DNA of 64,000 bases, from NCBI RefSeq assembly GCF_014280435.1, contig NZ_CP060388.1:620001-684000 (forward strand). Direction: 5' to 3'. Both the position numbers and the translations under genes were made by a program. Within the stretch, counting starts at the first letter, position 1. Each line of letters starts with the position of its first letter. Origin of the DNA: Sphingobium sp. KCTC 72723 (GTDB taxonomy: Bacteria > Pseudomonadota > Alphaproteobacteria > Sphingomonadales > Sphingomonadaceae). Under the pieces are notes generated by a model that was given only the letters and a program-made list of their open reading frames with translations, was not told where the DNA came from and made no database searches. Of this stretch, positions 10,163-20,963 are shown one piece after another.

Positions 10163-11389
10163 ATGGACGATAGCGGCGTGACGGACAGGGCAGCGGCGCA
10201 GGCGGCGGGGATGAACCCGGACCGGCTGGACGCGCTGGTCGCCGCGATCGACAGCAGCTATGTCGCCACCGGCAAATTGCCCCATATGCAGTTGCTGGTG
10301 GCGCGCGATGCAGTGCCGCTGTTGTCGGTCGTGCGTGGCACGGCGCGCGACAGTGGAGAGGCGTTGGCACAGGATGCGCTCTACCGCATCGCGTCGATGA
10401 CCAAACCAGTGACCTCGGTCGCCTTCATGATGCTGGTGGAGGCGGGGAAGGTTGCGCTCGATACGCCGGTCTTGGACGTAATTCCCGAATTTGCCGACCT
10501 GCGCGTAGGCGGCGTTGGCGGCCCGCCGGTCAACCGCCCGATGCTGATGATCGACCTGCTGCGCCATACGTCGGGCCTGACCTACGGGTTGCAGCGCCAG
10601 ACGGCGATCGACGCCCGTTACCGGGAATTGGGGCTGGACGAGTTTCAGCAGAAGCGCACGTCGGACGAGTTTATCGCTGATCTGGCGACTTTGCCGCTGG
10701 AATTTTCGCCGGGCGAACGCTGGAATTATTCGGTGTCCACCGATGTGCTGGGCGTGGTGGTTGAGCGCCTGTCGGGCATGGACCTGGAAAGCTTTTTTCG
10801 CACCCGCATTTTCGACCCGCTGGGGATGGTCGATAGCGGATTTGTCGTGCGTGACGACCAGGTCGACCGGCTGACCGACGCCTGGCGGCTGGACGAGGGT
10901 AGCCGCGTGATCGCCGATCATGGTGCGCGCAGCGGCTGGCGGCGAACCGAACGCTTCCTGTCGGGCGGGGGCGGGCTGGTGTCCAGCGTGGCGGACTATC
11001 ACCGCTTTGCGTCCATGCTGTTGCGGGGCGGCGAACTGGACGGCGCGCGGCTGTTGCGCGCCGACACCGTGGCGCAGATGCACGCCAACCATCTGCCGGG
11101 CGGCGGCGACCTGGCCAGCCTGTCCAGTGCGATGTTCAGTGAAGCGGATTATCAGGGCATCGGCTTTGGCCTGGGCTTCGCGATGGAATTGAAGAATGGG
11201 AACCTGGAACAGGGCGAATATTATTGGGGCGGGGTGTTTTCGACCTATTTCTGGATCGATCCGGTCGAACGGCTGATCGGCATCTTCATGACGCAGCTAT
11301 TGCCGTCGAGCGCCTATCCGGTGCGCGCGGCGTTGCGGGCGGGCGTGGCCGACGCCATCGTCCGGCGATATGAGCAAGCGCAGCCCTGA
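10163..11389 (+). CDS. Serine hydrolase of the beta-lactamase (class C/EstB) family
   Basis: 408 residues. ATG 10163 is preferred over the in-frame ATG 10145 because GGAG lies five bases upstream of it. The catalytic SxxK is SMTK at 78-81 and the YxN-type tyrosine is Y189 (WNYSVSTDVLG). The middle and end match the beta-lactamase fold (HTSGLTYG, GGGGLVSSVADYHRFASMLL). No signal peptide is visible, so it is probably a cytosolic esterase or carboxypeptidase-like enzyme and not a resistance enzyme. It is transcribed away from the sigma factor gene. Substrate unknown. Confidence 0.85.
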   Translation: MDDSGVTDRAAAQAAGMNPDRLDALVAAIDSSYVATGKLPHMQLLVARDAVPLLSVVRGTARDSGEALAQDALYRIASMTKPVTSVAFMMLVEAGKVALDTPVLDVIPEFADLRVGGVGGPPVNRPMLMIDLLRHTSGLTYGLQRQTAIDARYRELGLDEFQQKRTSDEFIADLATLPLEFSPGERWNYSVSTDVLGVVVERLSGMDLESFFRTRIFDPLGMVDSGFVVRDDQVDRLTDAWRLDEGSRVIADHGARSGWRRTERFLSGGGGLVSSVADYHRFASMLLRGGELDGARLLRADTVAQMHANHLPGGGDLASLSSAMFSEADYQGIGFGLGFAMELKNGNLEQGEYYWGGVFSTYFWIDPVERLIGIFMTQLLPSSAYPVRAALRAGVADAIVRRYEQAQP

Positions 11390-11490
11390 AATCGCCCGAA
11401 AAAATTGTTGCTGCACTGCAAAAATAGCGATGGCGCGGGGCGGGGGTGCTGTGCCATCATCCCTGTGATTGAACAGGGGGACCGCTCATC

Positions 11491-13953
11491 ATGAACCTCA
11501 AGGGCCAGACCATACTTCCCAAACCCGCGCCGCGCCGGTTTGACCCCGAAGTCCTGGCGCATGAGATTGTCGAGCGGCTGACCTATCGCATCGGCAAGAA
11601 TGCCGCTGCTGCCAAACCGCATGACTGGTTGCACGCGGTCATTCTTTCCATCCGCGATCGCGTGATCGACGCCTGGATCACTTCCACCCAGAAAACCTAT
11701 GAGGAAGAAGGGCGGCGCGTCTATTATCTGAGCCTTGAGTTTCTGATCGGTCGCCTGATGCGCGACGCTGCGTCGAACATGGAAATGCTCGACGATATGC
11801 AGGTGGCGCTGGCGTCGCTGGGCGTGGATATCGACATCATCGCCGCGCTGGAACCGGACGCGGCGCTGGGCAATGGCGGGCTGGGGCGGCTGGCTGCCTG
11901 CTTCATGGAAAGCATGGCGACGGTGGACGTGCCGGCCTATGGCTATGGCATCCGTTATGTGAACGGCATGTTCCGGCAGGAAATTTCCGACGGCTGGCAG
12001 GTGGAATTGCCCGAAACCTGGCTGACCCATGGCAATCCGTGGGAGTTCGAGCGGCGCGAGGCCAGCTATGAAGTGGGCTTTGGCGGCCTGGTCGATCCCG
12101 CCGATGGTGCGGACGCAGGCCCGCACCAGATGCACTGGAAACCGTTCGAGCGCGTCATCGCCACCCCCTATGACACGCCGATCGCAGGCTGGCGCGGCAA
12201 GCGGATCAACACGCTGCGCCTATGGGAAGCGCAGCCGATCGACCCGATCCTGCTCGACAAGTTCAACGCGGGCGATCATGTCGGCGCGCTGTCCGAAAGC
12301 AACCGCGCGGAATCGCTGACCCGCGTTCTCTATCCCGCCGATTCCTCGCCAGCGGGGCAGGAATTGCGGCTGCGGCAGGAATATTTCTTCTCCTCCGCAT
12401 CGTTGCAGGACATCGTCCGCCGCCACATCCAATATTTCGGCAATGTCCGCACCCTGCCGGAAAAGGCCGCGATCCAGCTGAACGATACCCATCCGGCGGT
12501 CGCGGTCGCGGAATTGATGCGCATATTGCTGGACGATCATGGCGTCGATTTCGACGAAGCATGGGACATCACCCGCCGCACTTTCAGCTACACCAACCAC
12601 ACCCTTCTGCCCGAAGCGCTGGAAAGCTGGCCGGTGCCGTTGTTCGAGCGGCTGCTGCCCCGGCACATGCAGATCGTCTATGCCGTCAACAGCCGCCTGC
12701 TGGCCGAGGCGCGCCGGTCTGGTCAGTTCGAGGACGGGGCGATCGGCGCGATTTCGCTGATCGACGAAGGCGGCGAACGGCGCGTGCGCATGGGCAATCT
12801 GGCCTTCACCGGATCGCACAGCGTCAATGGCGTGTCGGCGCTGCACACCGACCTGATGAAGGTCACGGTCTTTGCCGACCTGCACAAACTCTATCCCACG
12901 CGCATCAACAACAAGACCAACGGGGTTACCTATCGCCGATGGTTGATGCAGTGCAATCCGGGGCTGACCGGCCTGATCCGCGAAGCCATCGGCGACGGGT
13001 TCATGGACGATGCGGACAAGCTCCGCGATCTTGATCCCTTTGCCGACGATGCCGCATTTCAGGAGAAATTCCTGGCCATAAAGCACGCGAACAAAGTCGC
13101 CCTGTCCGACATATTGCGCCAGCGGATCAACGCCCGCATCGACCCGGCGGCGATGTTCGACATCCAGATCAAGCGCATCCACGAATATAAGCGGCAATTG
13201 CTCAATATCGTGGAGGCTGTGTCGCTGTACGACCAGATCCGTTCCCATCCTGAAAAACATTGGGTGCCGCGCGTCAAGCTGTTCGGGGGTAAGGCTGCGC
13301 CCAGCTATCATAATGCCAAGCTGATCATCAAACTGGCCGGCGATGTCGCCCGTGCGGTCAATCACGACCCGGCGGTGCAGGGGCTGCTCAAGATCCAGTT
13401 CGTTCCCAATTATAATGTGTCGATGGCCGAAGTGATGATCCCCGCCGCTGACCTGTCCGAACAGATTTCGACCGCGGGCATGGAAGCGTCCGGAACCGGC
13501 AACATGAAGTTCGCGGTCAACGGCGCGCTGACCATCGGCACGCTGGACGGCGCGAATGTCGAAATGCGCGACCATCTGGGCGACGAGAATATCTTCATTT
13601 TCGGCCTGACCGCGCAGGAAGTGAACGAACGGCGCGCCAATGGCTACACCCCCGGCGACGTCATCGGCCAGAGCCGCGAATTGTCGCAGGCATTGAACGC
13701 CATCGCCAGCGGCGTATTCTCGCCCGACGATCCCGATCGTTACAAGGGGTTGATCCAGGGTATTTACGACCATGACTGGTTCATGCTGGCCGCCGATTTC
13801 GACAGCTATTCCGCCGCGCAGCGCCGCGTCGATACGCTGTGGAGCGATCAGGCCTTGTGGGCGAAGAAAGCTATCCATAATGTGGCGCGCATGGGGTGGT
13901 TTTCATCGGACCGCACCATCCGCGAATATGCGGCCGACATCTGGAAAATCTGA
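11491..13953 (+). CDS. glgP: Glycogen phosphorylase
   Basis: 820 residues, normal length. It releases glucose-1-phosphate from glycogen ends, using pyridoxal phosphate. The cofactor lysine is K673 in EASGTGNMKFAVNGALTIGT; NGGLGRLAACFMES and IQLNDTHPAVAVAELMR are standard family motifs. ATG 11491 follows AGGGGGACC. It is first in a five-gene operon: glgB starts 28 bp after its stop. Placing degradation and synthesis genes in one operon implies control at the enzyme level (for example GlgC allostery). Confidence 0.97.
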   Translation: MNLKGQTILPKPAPRRFDPEVLAHEIVERLTYRIGKNAAAAKPHDWLHAVILSIRDRVIDAWITSTQKTYEEEGRRVYYLSLEFLIGRLMRDAASNMEMLDDMQVALASLGVDIDIIAALEPDAALGNGGLGRLAACFMESMATVDVPAYGYGIRYVNGMFRQEISDGWQVELPETWLTHGNPWEFERREASYEVGFGGLVDPADGADAGPHQMHWKPFERVIATPYDTPIAGWRGKRINTLRLWEAQPIDPILLDKFNAGDHVGALSESNRAESLTRVLYPADSSPAGQELRLRQEYFFSSASLQDIVRRHIQYFGNVRTLPEKAAIQLNDTHPAVAVAELMRILLDDHGVDFDEAWDITRRTFSYTNHTLLPEALESWPVPLFERLLPRHMQIVYAVNSRLLAEARRSGQFEDGAIGAISLIDEGGERRVRMGNLAFTGSHSVNGVSALHTDLMKVTVFADLHKLYPTRINNKTNGVTYRRWLMQCNPGLTGLIREAIGDGFMDDADKLRDLDPFADDAAFQEKFLAIKHANKVALSDILRQRINARIDPAAMFDIQIKRIHEYKRQLLNIVEAVSLYDQIRSHPEKHWVPRVKLFGGKAAPSYHNAKLIIKLAGDVARAVNHDPAVQGLLKIQFVPNYNVSMAEVMIPAADLSEQISTAGMEASGTGNMKFAVNGALTIGTLDGANVEMRDHLGDENIFIFGLTAQEVNERRANGYTPGDVIGQSRELSQALNAIASGVFSPDDPDRYKGLIQGIYDHDWFMLAADFDSYSAAQRRVDTLWSDQALWAKKAIHNVARMGWFSSDRTIREYAADIWKI

Positions 13954-13981
13954 AAGCCTATGACCAGAGGACAGGGGTAGA

Positions 13982-16159
13982 GTGGGGCCAACGCCGGAGC
14001 AGATCGACCGGCTGATGCAGGGTCGTGAGGACGACCCCTTCGCTACGCTTGGCGTGCATCCCGCTGGCACTTCTTCGGGGCAGGGGGGCTTTACGGCCTG
14101 TGCTTTCTTGCCCGATGCGGTGAGCGTTACGGCGCACACGCTGGATGGCAAGCTGGTCGGCGAACTGGCGCAGATCCATCAAGGCGGCCTATTCCTTGGC
14201 AAGGTGACGATCCGCAAGCGTCAGCCGCTGCGCTACCGCGCCCGCTATGCCGATGGCAGCGAACATGATGCGATCGACCCCTATGGCTTTGGTCCCGTGC
14301 TGGGTCCGATGGACGACCATTATCTGGCCGAAGGGTCGCATGGCCGCCTGTTCGACAAGCTGGGCGCGCATATCATGCGCCATGAAGGCACGGACGGCAC
14401 CCATTTCGCGGTGTGGGCGCCCAATGCGCTGCGTGTGTCGGTGGTGGGCGACTTCAACCAATGGGATGGCCGCCGCGCGCCCATGCGTCACCGGGCCGAT
14501 GCGGGCGTGTGGGAAATTTTCCTGCCCGGCGTCGTAGCGGGGGCGGCCTATAAATATGAGATTATGGGCGCGGACGGCGTGGTGCTTGCGCTCAAGGCTG
14601 ATCCCTTCGCCTTTCAATCGCAACTGCGCCCGTCGACGGCATCCATCGTCGCGCCGCCGCTCGACCACAAATGGGGCGACGCCCGGCACAAGGCGCATTG
14701 GGAAAAGGCGGATGCCCGGCGCGAACCTGTGTCCATCTACGAAGTCCATGCCGGGTCGTGGCAGCGCGACGACAGGGATGATTTCCTGTCATGGGACGAA
14801 CTGGCCAACCGGCTGATCCCCTATGTCGTGGGCATGGGCTTTACCCATATCGAATTTCTGCCGATCAGCGAATATCCCTATGACCCAAGCTGGGGCTATC
14901 AGACGCTGGGGCTTTACGCGCCGACCGCGCGCTTTGGCGATCCGGCCGGGTTTGCGCGCTTCGTCGATGGCGCGCATCGTGCCGGCATTGGCGTCATCCT
15001 CGACTGGGTGCCGGCCCATTTCCCGACCGATGCCCATGGGCTGGCCTATTTCGATGGCACGGCGCTGTATGAACATGCCGATCCGCGCAAGGGATTCCAT
15101 CCCGACTGGAACACCGCCATCTATAATTTCGGGCGGCGCGAAGTGGCGCAATTCCTGGTCAACAATGCGCTGTTCTGGGCCGAACGCTACCATGTCGACG
15201 GGTTGCGGGTCGATGCGGTCGCATCGATGCTCTACCTCGATTATTCACGCAATCCGGGGGAATGGATACCCAACGACCATGGCGGGCGCGAAAATGTGGA
15301 AGCGGTCGGCTTCCTTCAGCAACTCAACACATTGCTATACGGCACCCATGCAGGGGTGATGACCATCGCGGAGGAATCGACCAGCTGGCCCGGCGTGTCG
15401 AAACCGGTGGACGCTGGTGGCCTGGGCTTCGGGTTCAAATGGAATATGGGCTTCATGCACGATACGCTGCGCTATCTGGCGCGCGATCCGGTGCATCGCG
15501 TCCACCATCATGACGACATCACCTTCGGCCTGATGTATGCCTTCACCGAAAATTTCGTGCTGGCGTTGAGCCATGACGAAGTGGTGCATGGCAAGGCGTC
15601 GCTGCTGCACAAGATGCCGGGCGACGACTGGCAGAAATTCGCGACGCTGCGGGCCTATTATGGCCTGATGTGGGGCTATCCGGGCAAGAAACTGCTGTTC
15701 ATGGGGCAGGAATTTGCCCAGCGCGGCGAATGGAGCGAGGAACGGGCGCTCGACTGGCACCTGCTCGATCATGCGCCCCATAGCGGCGTGCAGCAACTGG
15801 TCGGCGACCTCAACCGCCTCTATGCCGCGCGCCCGGCGCTCCACGCCCGCGATTGCGAGCCGGAGGGGTTCGAATGGGTGCTGGTCGATGCCGCCGCCGA
15901 TTCCCTTTTCGCCTGGCAACGGCGCGCGCCCGGTGCGCGGCCGATCGTCGTCATCAGCCATTTCACGCCGATCCTGCGCCATGGCTACCGGATGCGATTG
16001 CCATCGGGCGGGCGCTGGCGCGAGATATTGAACAGCGATGCGGCCGATTATGGCGGCAGCGGCGCGGGCAATATGGGCTTTGTGGAGGCAGATGAAGAAG
16101 GATGGGCCAATATAACTATCCCGCCCTTTGCAACGTTAATGCTGGAACTGGATTATTGA
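13982..16159 (+). CDS. glgB: 1,4-alpha-glucan branching enzyme
   Basis: 725 residues from GTG 13982, preceded by AGGGGTAGA. N-terminal branching-enzyme module (EDDPFATLGVHPAG), CBM48 domain (GTHFAVWAPNALRVSVVGDF), GH13 barrel and C-terminal beta domain. Catalytic nucleophile D411 (YHVDGLRVDAVASM) and acid E464 (MTIAEESTSWPG) are present, as is ALSHDEVVHGK. It moves alpha-1,4 chains to form alpha-1,6 branches. Second gene of the operon; glgC begins 55 bp downstream. Confidence 0.97.
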   Translation: MGPTPEQIDRLMQGREDDPFATLGVHPAGTSSGQGGFTACAFLPDAVSVTAHTLDGKLVGELAQIHQGGLFLGKVTIRKRQPLRYRARYADGSEHDAIDPYGFGPVLGPMDDHYLAEGSHGRLFDKLGAHIMRHEGTDGTHFAVWAPNALRVSVVGDFNQWDGRRAPMRHRADAGVWEIFLPGVVAGAAYKYEIMGADGVVLALKADPFAFQSQLRPSTASIVAPPLDHKWGDARHKAHWEKADARREPVSIYEVHAGSWQRDDRDDFLSWDELANRLIPYVVGMGFTHIEFLPISEYPYDPSWGYQTLGLYAPTARFGDPAGFARFVDGAHRAGIGVILDWVPAHFPTDAHGLAYFDGTALYEHADPRKGFHPDWNTAIYNFGRREVAQFLVNNALFWAERYHVDGLRVDAVASMLYLDYSRNPGEWIPNDHGGRENVEAVGFLQQLNTLLYGTHAGVMTIAEESTSWPGVSKPVDAGGLGFGFKWNMGFMHDTLRYLARDPVHRVHHHDDITFGLMYAFTENFVLALSHDEVVHGKASLLHKMPGDDWQKFATLRAYYGLMWGYPGKKLLFMGQEFAQRGEWSEERALDWHLLDHAPHSGVQQLVGDLNRLYAARPALHARDCEPEGFEWVLVDAAADSLFAWQRRAPGARPIVVISHFTPILRHGYRMRLPSGGRWREILNSDAADYGGSGAGNMGFVEADEEGWANITIPPFATLMLELDY

Positions 16160-16214
16160 ATAGCCGATGGGCGCGTGCAGGCGATCACGGGCGGACATTG
16201 AGGAGAGGCCCAGA

Positions 16215-17474
16215 ATGCAACCAAGGAATCAGCCGATCGCACGCGACGCCATGGCCTATGTGCTGGCCGGAGGGCGTGGCAGCCGGCTTGCCGAACTGAC
16301 CGACAAGCGCGCCAAGCCTGCCGTCCATTTCGGCGGCAAGGCGCGGATCATCGACTTTGCCCTGTCCAATGCGCTCAACAGCGGCATCCGGCGGATCGGC
16401 GTGGCGACGCAATATAAGGCGCACTCGCTGATCCGGCATCTGCAACGCGGCTGGAATTTCCTGCGCCCCGAACGCAACGAAAGTTTCGACATCCTGCCCG
16501 CCAGCCAGCGGGTGTCGGAAAGCCAGTGGTATGAAGGGACGGCGGACGCCGTGTTCCAGAATATCGACATCATCGAAAGCTATGCGCCGGAATATATGGT
16601 GCTGCTGGCGGGCGATCATGTCTATAAAATGGACTATGAACTCATGCTCCAGCAGCATGTCGATAGCGGCGCGGACGTCACGGTCGGCTGTCTGGAAGTG
16701 CCGCGCAAGGAAGCGTCGGGTTTCGGCGTGATGCATGTCGATGAAAAGGACATCATCACCGCGTTCATCGAAAAGCCCAAAAACCCGCCTGCCATCCCCG
16801 GACAGCCCGACATGGCGCTGGCGTCGATGGGCATTTATGTGTTCCGCACCAAATTCCTGATCGAACAGTTGCAGCGCGATGCCGCCGACCCCGCCAGCAA
16901 GCGCGATTTCGGCGGCGATATCATCCCCTATATCGTCAAACATGGCAAAGCGGTCGCGCATCGCTTTTCCAGCAGCTGCGTGCGCGCCGAAAGCGAACTG
17001 GAGCCTTATTGGCGCGACGTTGGCACGATCGACGCCTATTGGCAGGCGAGCATCGACCTGACCGATGTCGTCCCCTCGCTCGACCTTTACGACCGCAGCT
17101 GGCCACTCTGGACCTATTCCGAAGTCACGCCGCCTGCCAAATTCGTGCATAATGAAGAGGGGCGGCGTGGTTCGGCGACATCGTCGCTGGTCGCGGGCGG
17201 CTGCATCGTGTCGGGTTCCTCGCTCCATCGCAGCCTGCTTTTTTCCGGGGTCAAGACGCACAGCTTCTCGTCCGTCACCGACAGCGTCATCATGCCCGAT
17301 TGCGAAATCGGGCGGGGCGCGCGCCTGCATAAATGCGTGCTGGATTCAGGGATCATCATCCCCCCCGGCCTGATCATCGGCGAAAACCCCGAACAGGACG
17401 CCCGCCGGTTCCGCCGCACCGACAGCGGCATATGCCTGGTGACGCAGCCCATGATCGAACGATTGGCGATTTGA
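16215..17474 (+). CDS. glgC: Glucose-1-phosphate adenylyltransferase
   Basis: 419 residues. ATG 16215 is chosen because AGGAGAG lies about seven bases upstream. N-terminal nucleotidyltransferase domain with [20 protein letters not shown] and [20 protein letters not shown], the sugar-phosphate region [13 protein letters not shown], and a C-terminal left-handed beta-helix with hexapeptide repeats ([20 protein letters not shown]). It makes ADP-glucose from ATP and glucose-1-phosphate and is the committed, usually allosteric, step. Confidence 0.97.
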   Translation: MQPRNQPIARDAMAYVLAGGRGSRLAELTDKRAKPAVHFGGKARIIDFALSNALNSGIRRIGVATQYKAHSLIRHLQRGWNFLRPERNESFDILPASQRVSESQWYEGTADAVFQNIDIIESYAPEYMVLLAGDHVYKMDYELMLQQHVDSGADVTVGCLEVPRKEASGFGVMHVDEKDIITAFIEKPKNPPAIPGQPDMALASMGIYVFRTKFLIEQLQRDAADPASKRDFGGDIIPYIVKHGKAVAHRFSSSCVRAESELEPYWRDVGTIDAYWQASIDLTDVVPSLDLYDRSWPLWTYSEVTPPAKFVHNEEGRRGSATSSLVAGGCIVSGSSLHRSLLFSGVKTHSFSSVTDSVIMPDCEIGRGARLHKCVLDSGIIIPPGLIIGENPEQDARRFRRTDSGICLVTQPMIERLAI

Positions 17475-17481
17475 CGCATCC

Positions 17482-18936
17482 ATGGCCATCCCGATGAAAC
17501 TTCTGTCGGTCGCATCCGAACTTTATCCGCTGGTTAAGACCGGCGGATTGGCCGACGTCACGGGCGCGCTACCCGGCGCTCTGGCGGCACATGGTGTCGC
17601 GACGCGCACATTTGTGCCGGGCTATCCCGCCGTCCTGTCCCAACTGGGCAAGGCGAAGGTGGTGCGCCGTTACGACACGCTGTTCGGCGCAGCGGCTACT
17701 TTACTGTCGGCCAAGGTCGGCGACCTGGATCTGCTGGTGCTGGATGCGCCGGATTTCTTCGCGCGGGAAGGCGGTCCTTATGGCGATGCGGCGGGCCGGG
17801 AATGGATCGACAACTGGCGGCGCTTCGCGGCGCTGTCGCAGGTAGGGGCGGACATTGCGGCCGACGGAGTGAAGGGCTGGCGGCCGGACATCGTCCATGT
17901 CCATGACTGGCAGGCGGCGCTGACTGCGGCCTATATGCGCTTTGGTCCCGCTCATGCCGTGCCTAGAGTCGTGACCATCCACAATCTCGCGTTTCAGGGG
18001 CGCTATGGGGCGGAAATATTCGGAGCGCTGGGCCTGCCGCCCGAAGCCTGGGGCGTCGATGGCGTCGAATATTATCAGGGCGTCGGCTATCTCAAGGCAG
18101 GACTTGTATCGGCGCAGGCGATCACGACCGTCAGCCCCAGCTATGCGCAGGAAATCCGCTCGCCGGTCCACGGCATGGGTCTGGACGGCCTGATCAACGG
18201 GCGGATCGACCGGCTGCATGGCATATTGAATGGCGTCGATACCGATGTGTGGAACCCCGCCGACGACCCGCTGATCGCCCGGCGTTACAGCGGGCGGGCG
18301 CTGGCCGGACGCGGTGCCAACCGGCGCGCGCTGGAAAGCCGCTTTGGACTGGACCATGACGGCGCGCCTTTGTTCATCATCGTCAGCCGCCTGACCTGGC
18401 AAAAGGGTATGGACCTGATGATCGACACGATCGAGCATCTGGTCGGGCTGGGCGGCAAGCTGGCGGTGCTGGGATCGGGCGACCATCCACTGGAAGGCGC
18501 GTTTCTGGGCGCGGCGGACCGCCATCGCGGGCGGATCGGCGTGCAGATCGGCTATGACGAACCGCTATCTCACCTGATGCAGGCGGGTGGCGACGCGATC
18601 CTGATCCCGTCGCGCTTCGAACCATGCGGCCTGACCCAACTTTATGCGCTGCGCTATGGCTGCGTGCCGGTCGTGGCGCGGGTCGGCGGGCTGGCCGATA
18701 CAGTGATCGACGCCAATGAAGCGGCGCTGGGCGCAGGCGCGGCGACGGGCATCATCTTTGCCCCGTCCGACACGCTGGCGCTGCACGGAGCGATCGGGCG
18801 GGCGGTGCAATTGCATGGCGACAAGGCGCAATGGCAGGCGATCCAGCGTGCCGGGATGCGCGCCGACGTATCATGGGACCACAGCGCCGCCCGCTATGCC
18901 GCGCTCTACCGCACGCTGCTGGCGGAGGCGGCGTGA
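17482..18936 (+). CDS. glgA: Glycogen synthase (ADP-glucose type)
   Basis: 484 residues from ATG 17482, or 480 from ATG 17494 (MKLLSVASELYPLVKTGGLA). GT5 family with the ADP-glucose motif KTGGLADV near the N-terminus, VHVHDWQAAL, NGVDTDVWNP and the C-terminal catalytic stretch PSRFEPCGLTQLYALRYG. It extends alpha-1,4 chains from ADP-glucose. Seven bases separate it from glgC, and its stop overlaps the GTG of glgX, so translation is probably coupled. Confidence 0.97.
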   Translation: MAIPMKLLSVASELYPLVKTGGLADVTGALPGALAAHGVATRTFVPGYPAVLSQLGKAKVVRRYDTLFGAAATLLSAKVGDLDLLVLDAPDFFAREGGPYGDAAGREWIDNWRRFAALSQVGADIAADGVKGWRPDIVHVHDWQAALTAAYMRFGPAHAVPRVVTIHNLAFQGRYGAEIFGALGLPPEAWGVDGVEYYQGVGYLKAGLVSAQAITTVSPSYAQEIRSPVHGMGLDGLINGRIDRLHGILNGVDTDVWNPADDPLIARRYSGRALAGRGANRRALESRFGLDHDGAPLFIIVSRLTWQKGMDLMIDTIEHLVGLGGKLAVLGSGDHPLEGAFLGAADRHRGRIGVQIGYDEPLSHLMQAGGDAILIPSRFEPCGLTQLYALRYGCVPVVARVGGLADTVIDANEAALGAGAATGIIFAPSDTLALHGAIGRAVQLHGDKAQWQAIQRAGMRADVSWDHSAARYAALYRTLLAEAA

Positions 18937-20804
18937 GCCGCGGCGGTGCCGCGCCGGTCCTGACGCAGGCGGGTGCGCATTTTTCCATATGGTCGCCCGA
19001 TGCCGATCAATTGTGGCTGTGCCTGTTCGATGTGGCGGACCGTGAAACGCGCCTGCCGATGTTGCGCGATACGACGGGCAACTGGCATGTCGAAGCGACC
19101 GGCGTTGGCGCAGGCGCGCGTTATGGCGTGCGGGCCGATGGGCCTTATGATCCGGCGGCGGGCCTGTGGTTCGATCCCGACAAGCTGCTGCTCGATCCCT
19201 ATGCGCAGGCGATCGACCGGGCGTTCGTCTACGACCCGGCTCTTGCCGCGCCGCGTGGGGCAGGGGGCGACACCGCGCGGCTGATGCCCAAGGGAGTGGT
19301 GACGGCGCCGCTCGCGACGCCATCCCCGACAGCGCCCTGTTTCACCCCCGGCGGCCTGATATACGAACTCCATGTGCGCGGCTTTACCATGGCGCATCCC
19401 GACGTGCCGCCGCAGCAGCGCGGCACCATCGCCGCGCTGGCCCATCCCGCCGTGATCGCGCACCTCAAGCGGTTGCATGTGTCCGCCATCGAACTGATGC
19501 CAATCAACGCCTGGATCGACGAGCGGCATCTGGGACCGTTGGGGCTGACCAACTATTGGGGCTATAATCCAGTCAACTGGTTCGCGCTGGACCCGCGCCT
19601 TGCCCCCGGCGGCATGGCGGAATTGCGCGATACGGTGGCGGCGCTGCATGATGCGGGGATCGGCGTCATGCTCGACATGGTCTATAATCATGATGGCGAA
19701 AGCGACGTGCTTGGCCCCACGCTGTCGCTGCGCGGTCTGGATGCGCGGGGTTATTTTCGCCATGCGCCCGACGGGCGACTGATCAACGATACTGGCACGG
19801 GCAACAGCATCGCCTGCAATGCGCCGGTGGTGCGCCGCATGATCCTGCAATCGCTGCGCCACTTCGTGGAGGTCGCGGGGATAGACGGGTTTCGTTTCGA
19901 CCTTGGCCCGGCGCTGGGGCGGATGGACGATGGCTATGATCCGAACGCGCCATTGTTGCAGGAGATGCGAGCCGACCCCGTGCTGGCCGATCGGGTGATG
20001 ATCGCCGAGCCGTGGGACATCGGGCCGGGGGGCTATCAACTGGGGCGCTTCCCCGGCTGGCTGGAATGGAACGACCGCTATCGCGACGACATGCGGCGCT
20101 TCTGGCGGGGGGATGCCGGGATGCTGGGGGCGTTTGCGACGCGGCTGACCGGATCGGCGGACCTGTTCGACGGCATCGCGACCCGCAGCATCAATTTCCT
20201 GGCGGCGCATGACGGTTTCACGCTGGCGGACCTGACCGCCTACGAACAGCGGCACAATATCGCCAATGGGGAACAGGGGCGCGATGGCCATGGCGAAAAT
20301 CTGAGCTGGAATAACGGTACCGAGGGGCCGACCGACGACCCGGCCATCGGCGCAGCGCGCCGCCATGACGTCAAGGCATTGCTGTCGACATTATTCTGCT
20401 CACGCGACACGATCATGCTGTGCGCGGGCGACGAATTTGGCCGCAGCCAGCAGGGTAACAACAATGCCTATGCGCAGGATAATGCGATCAGCTGGGTCGA
20501 TTGGGATGGGCGCGACGGGGAAGTGGAGGCCCATGCCTTTGCTTTGGCGCAACTGCGCGCGCGCCATGCCTGTCTGCGCGATACGCGGTTCCTGACGGAC
20601 ATGGATGTCGCGTGGCTGGATGAAGCCGGCGCGCCGCTGACGGTCGGGCAATGGGAAGACCCGTCCCGCCGCCGTCTGGCGCTGCATTTCCCCGGCAGCG
20701 GGTTGACGCTGTGCCTGAACGGCGCGGACGAGGCGTGCGACTTTCACTTGCCCGACGGCAGCATGGTCGCGGTCGCGGCACGATCATTATTGCCTGTGGG
20801 ATAA
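18933..20804 (+). CDS. glgX: Glycogen debranching enzyme (isoamylase type)
   Basis: 623 residues from GTG 18933, which overlaps the glgA stop (GTGA) and has GGAGG upstream. Longer in-frame readings into glgA are not supported. N-terminal CBM48-like domain (LTQAGAHFSIWSPDADQLWL), then a GH13_11 barrel with MLDMVYNHDGESD, nucleophile aspartate in GFRFDLGPALGR, acid glutamate in VMIAEPWDIGPGGY and FLAAHDGFTLADL. It hydrolyses alpha-1,6 branches left by GlgP. Last gene of the glycogen operon. Confidence 0.95.
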   Translation: MSRGGAAPVLTQAGAHFSIWSPDADQLWLCLFDVADRETRLPMLRDTTGNWHVEATGVGAGARYGVRADGPYDPAAGLWFDPDKLLLDPYAQAIDRAFVYDPALAAPRGAGGDTARLMPKGVVTAPLATPSPTAPCFTPGGLIYELHVRGFTMAHPDVPPQQRGTIAALAHPAVIAHLKRLHVSAIELMPINAWIDERHLGPLGLTNYWGYNPVNWFALDPRLAPGGMAELRDTVAALHDAGIGVMLDMVYNHDGESDVLGPTLSLRGLDARGYFRHAPDGRLINDTGTGNSIACNAPVVRRMILQSLRHFVEVAGIDGFRFDLGPALGRMDDGYDPNAPLLQEMRADPVLADRVMIAEPWDIGPGGYQLGRFPGWLEWNDRYRDDMRRFWRGDAGMLGAFATRLTGSADLFDGIATRSINFLAAHDGFTLADLTAYEQRHNIANGEQGRDGHGENLSWNNGTEGPTDDPAIGAARRHDVKALLSTLFCSRDTIMLCAGDEFGRSQQGNNNAYAQDNAISWVDWDGRDGEVEAHAFALAQLRARHACLRDTRFLTDMDVAWLDEAGAPLTVGQWEDPSRRRLALHFPGSGLTLCLNGADEACDFHLPDGSMVAVAARSLLPVG

Positions 20805-20809
20805 GGAAG

Positions 20810-20885
20810 TGGTGGGCTCGCCGGGATTCGAACCCGGGACCTACAGATTAAAAGTCCGTTGCTCTACCGACTGAGCTACGAGCCC
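20810..20885 (-). tRNA. tRNA-Lys (anticodon TTT)
   Basis: 76 nt with encoded CCA. Read on the minus strand it starts GGGCTCGTAGCTCAGTCGGT, has anticodon loop CTTTTAA with anticodon TTT, a T-arm GGGTTCGAATCCC, and an acceptor closing with CGAGCCC-A-CCA. All four arms pair. Confidence 0.97.
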
Positions 20886-20963
20886 CTACCCATTCCATCT
20901 ATCGCGATCTAGGTCATGCCCCGATCTGCGGTCGGCACCCACTAGAGGCGGCAGGCGCGCCGG

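Noticed and set aside
10163..11389. The serine hydrolase as an AmpC-type resistance enzyme
   Set aside because: It has SxxK and Tyr but no signal peptide and no clear class C KTG context, so an esterase-like role is more likely.
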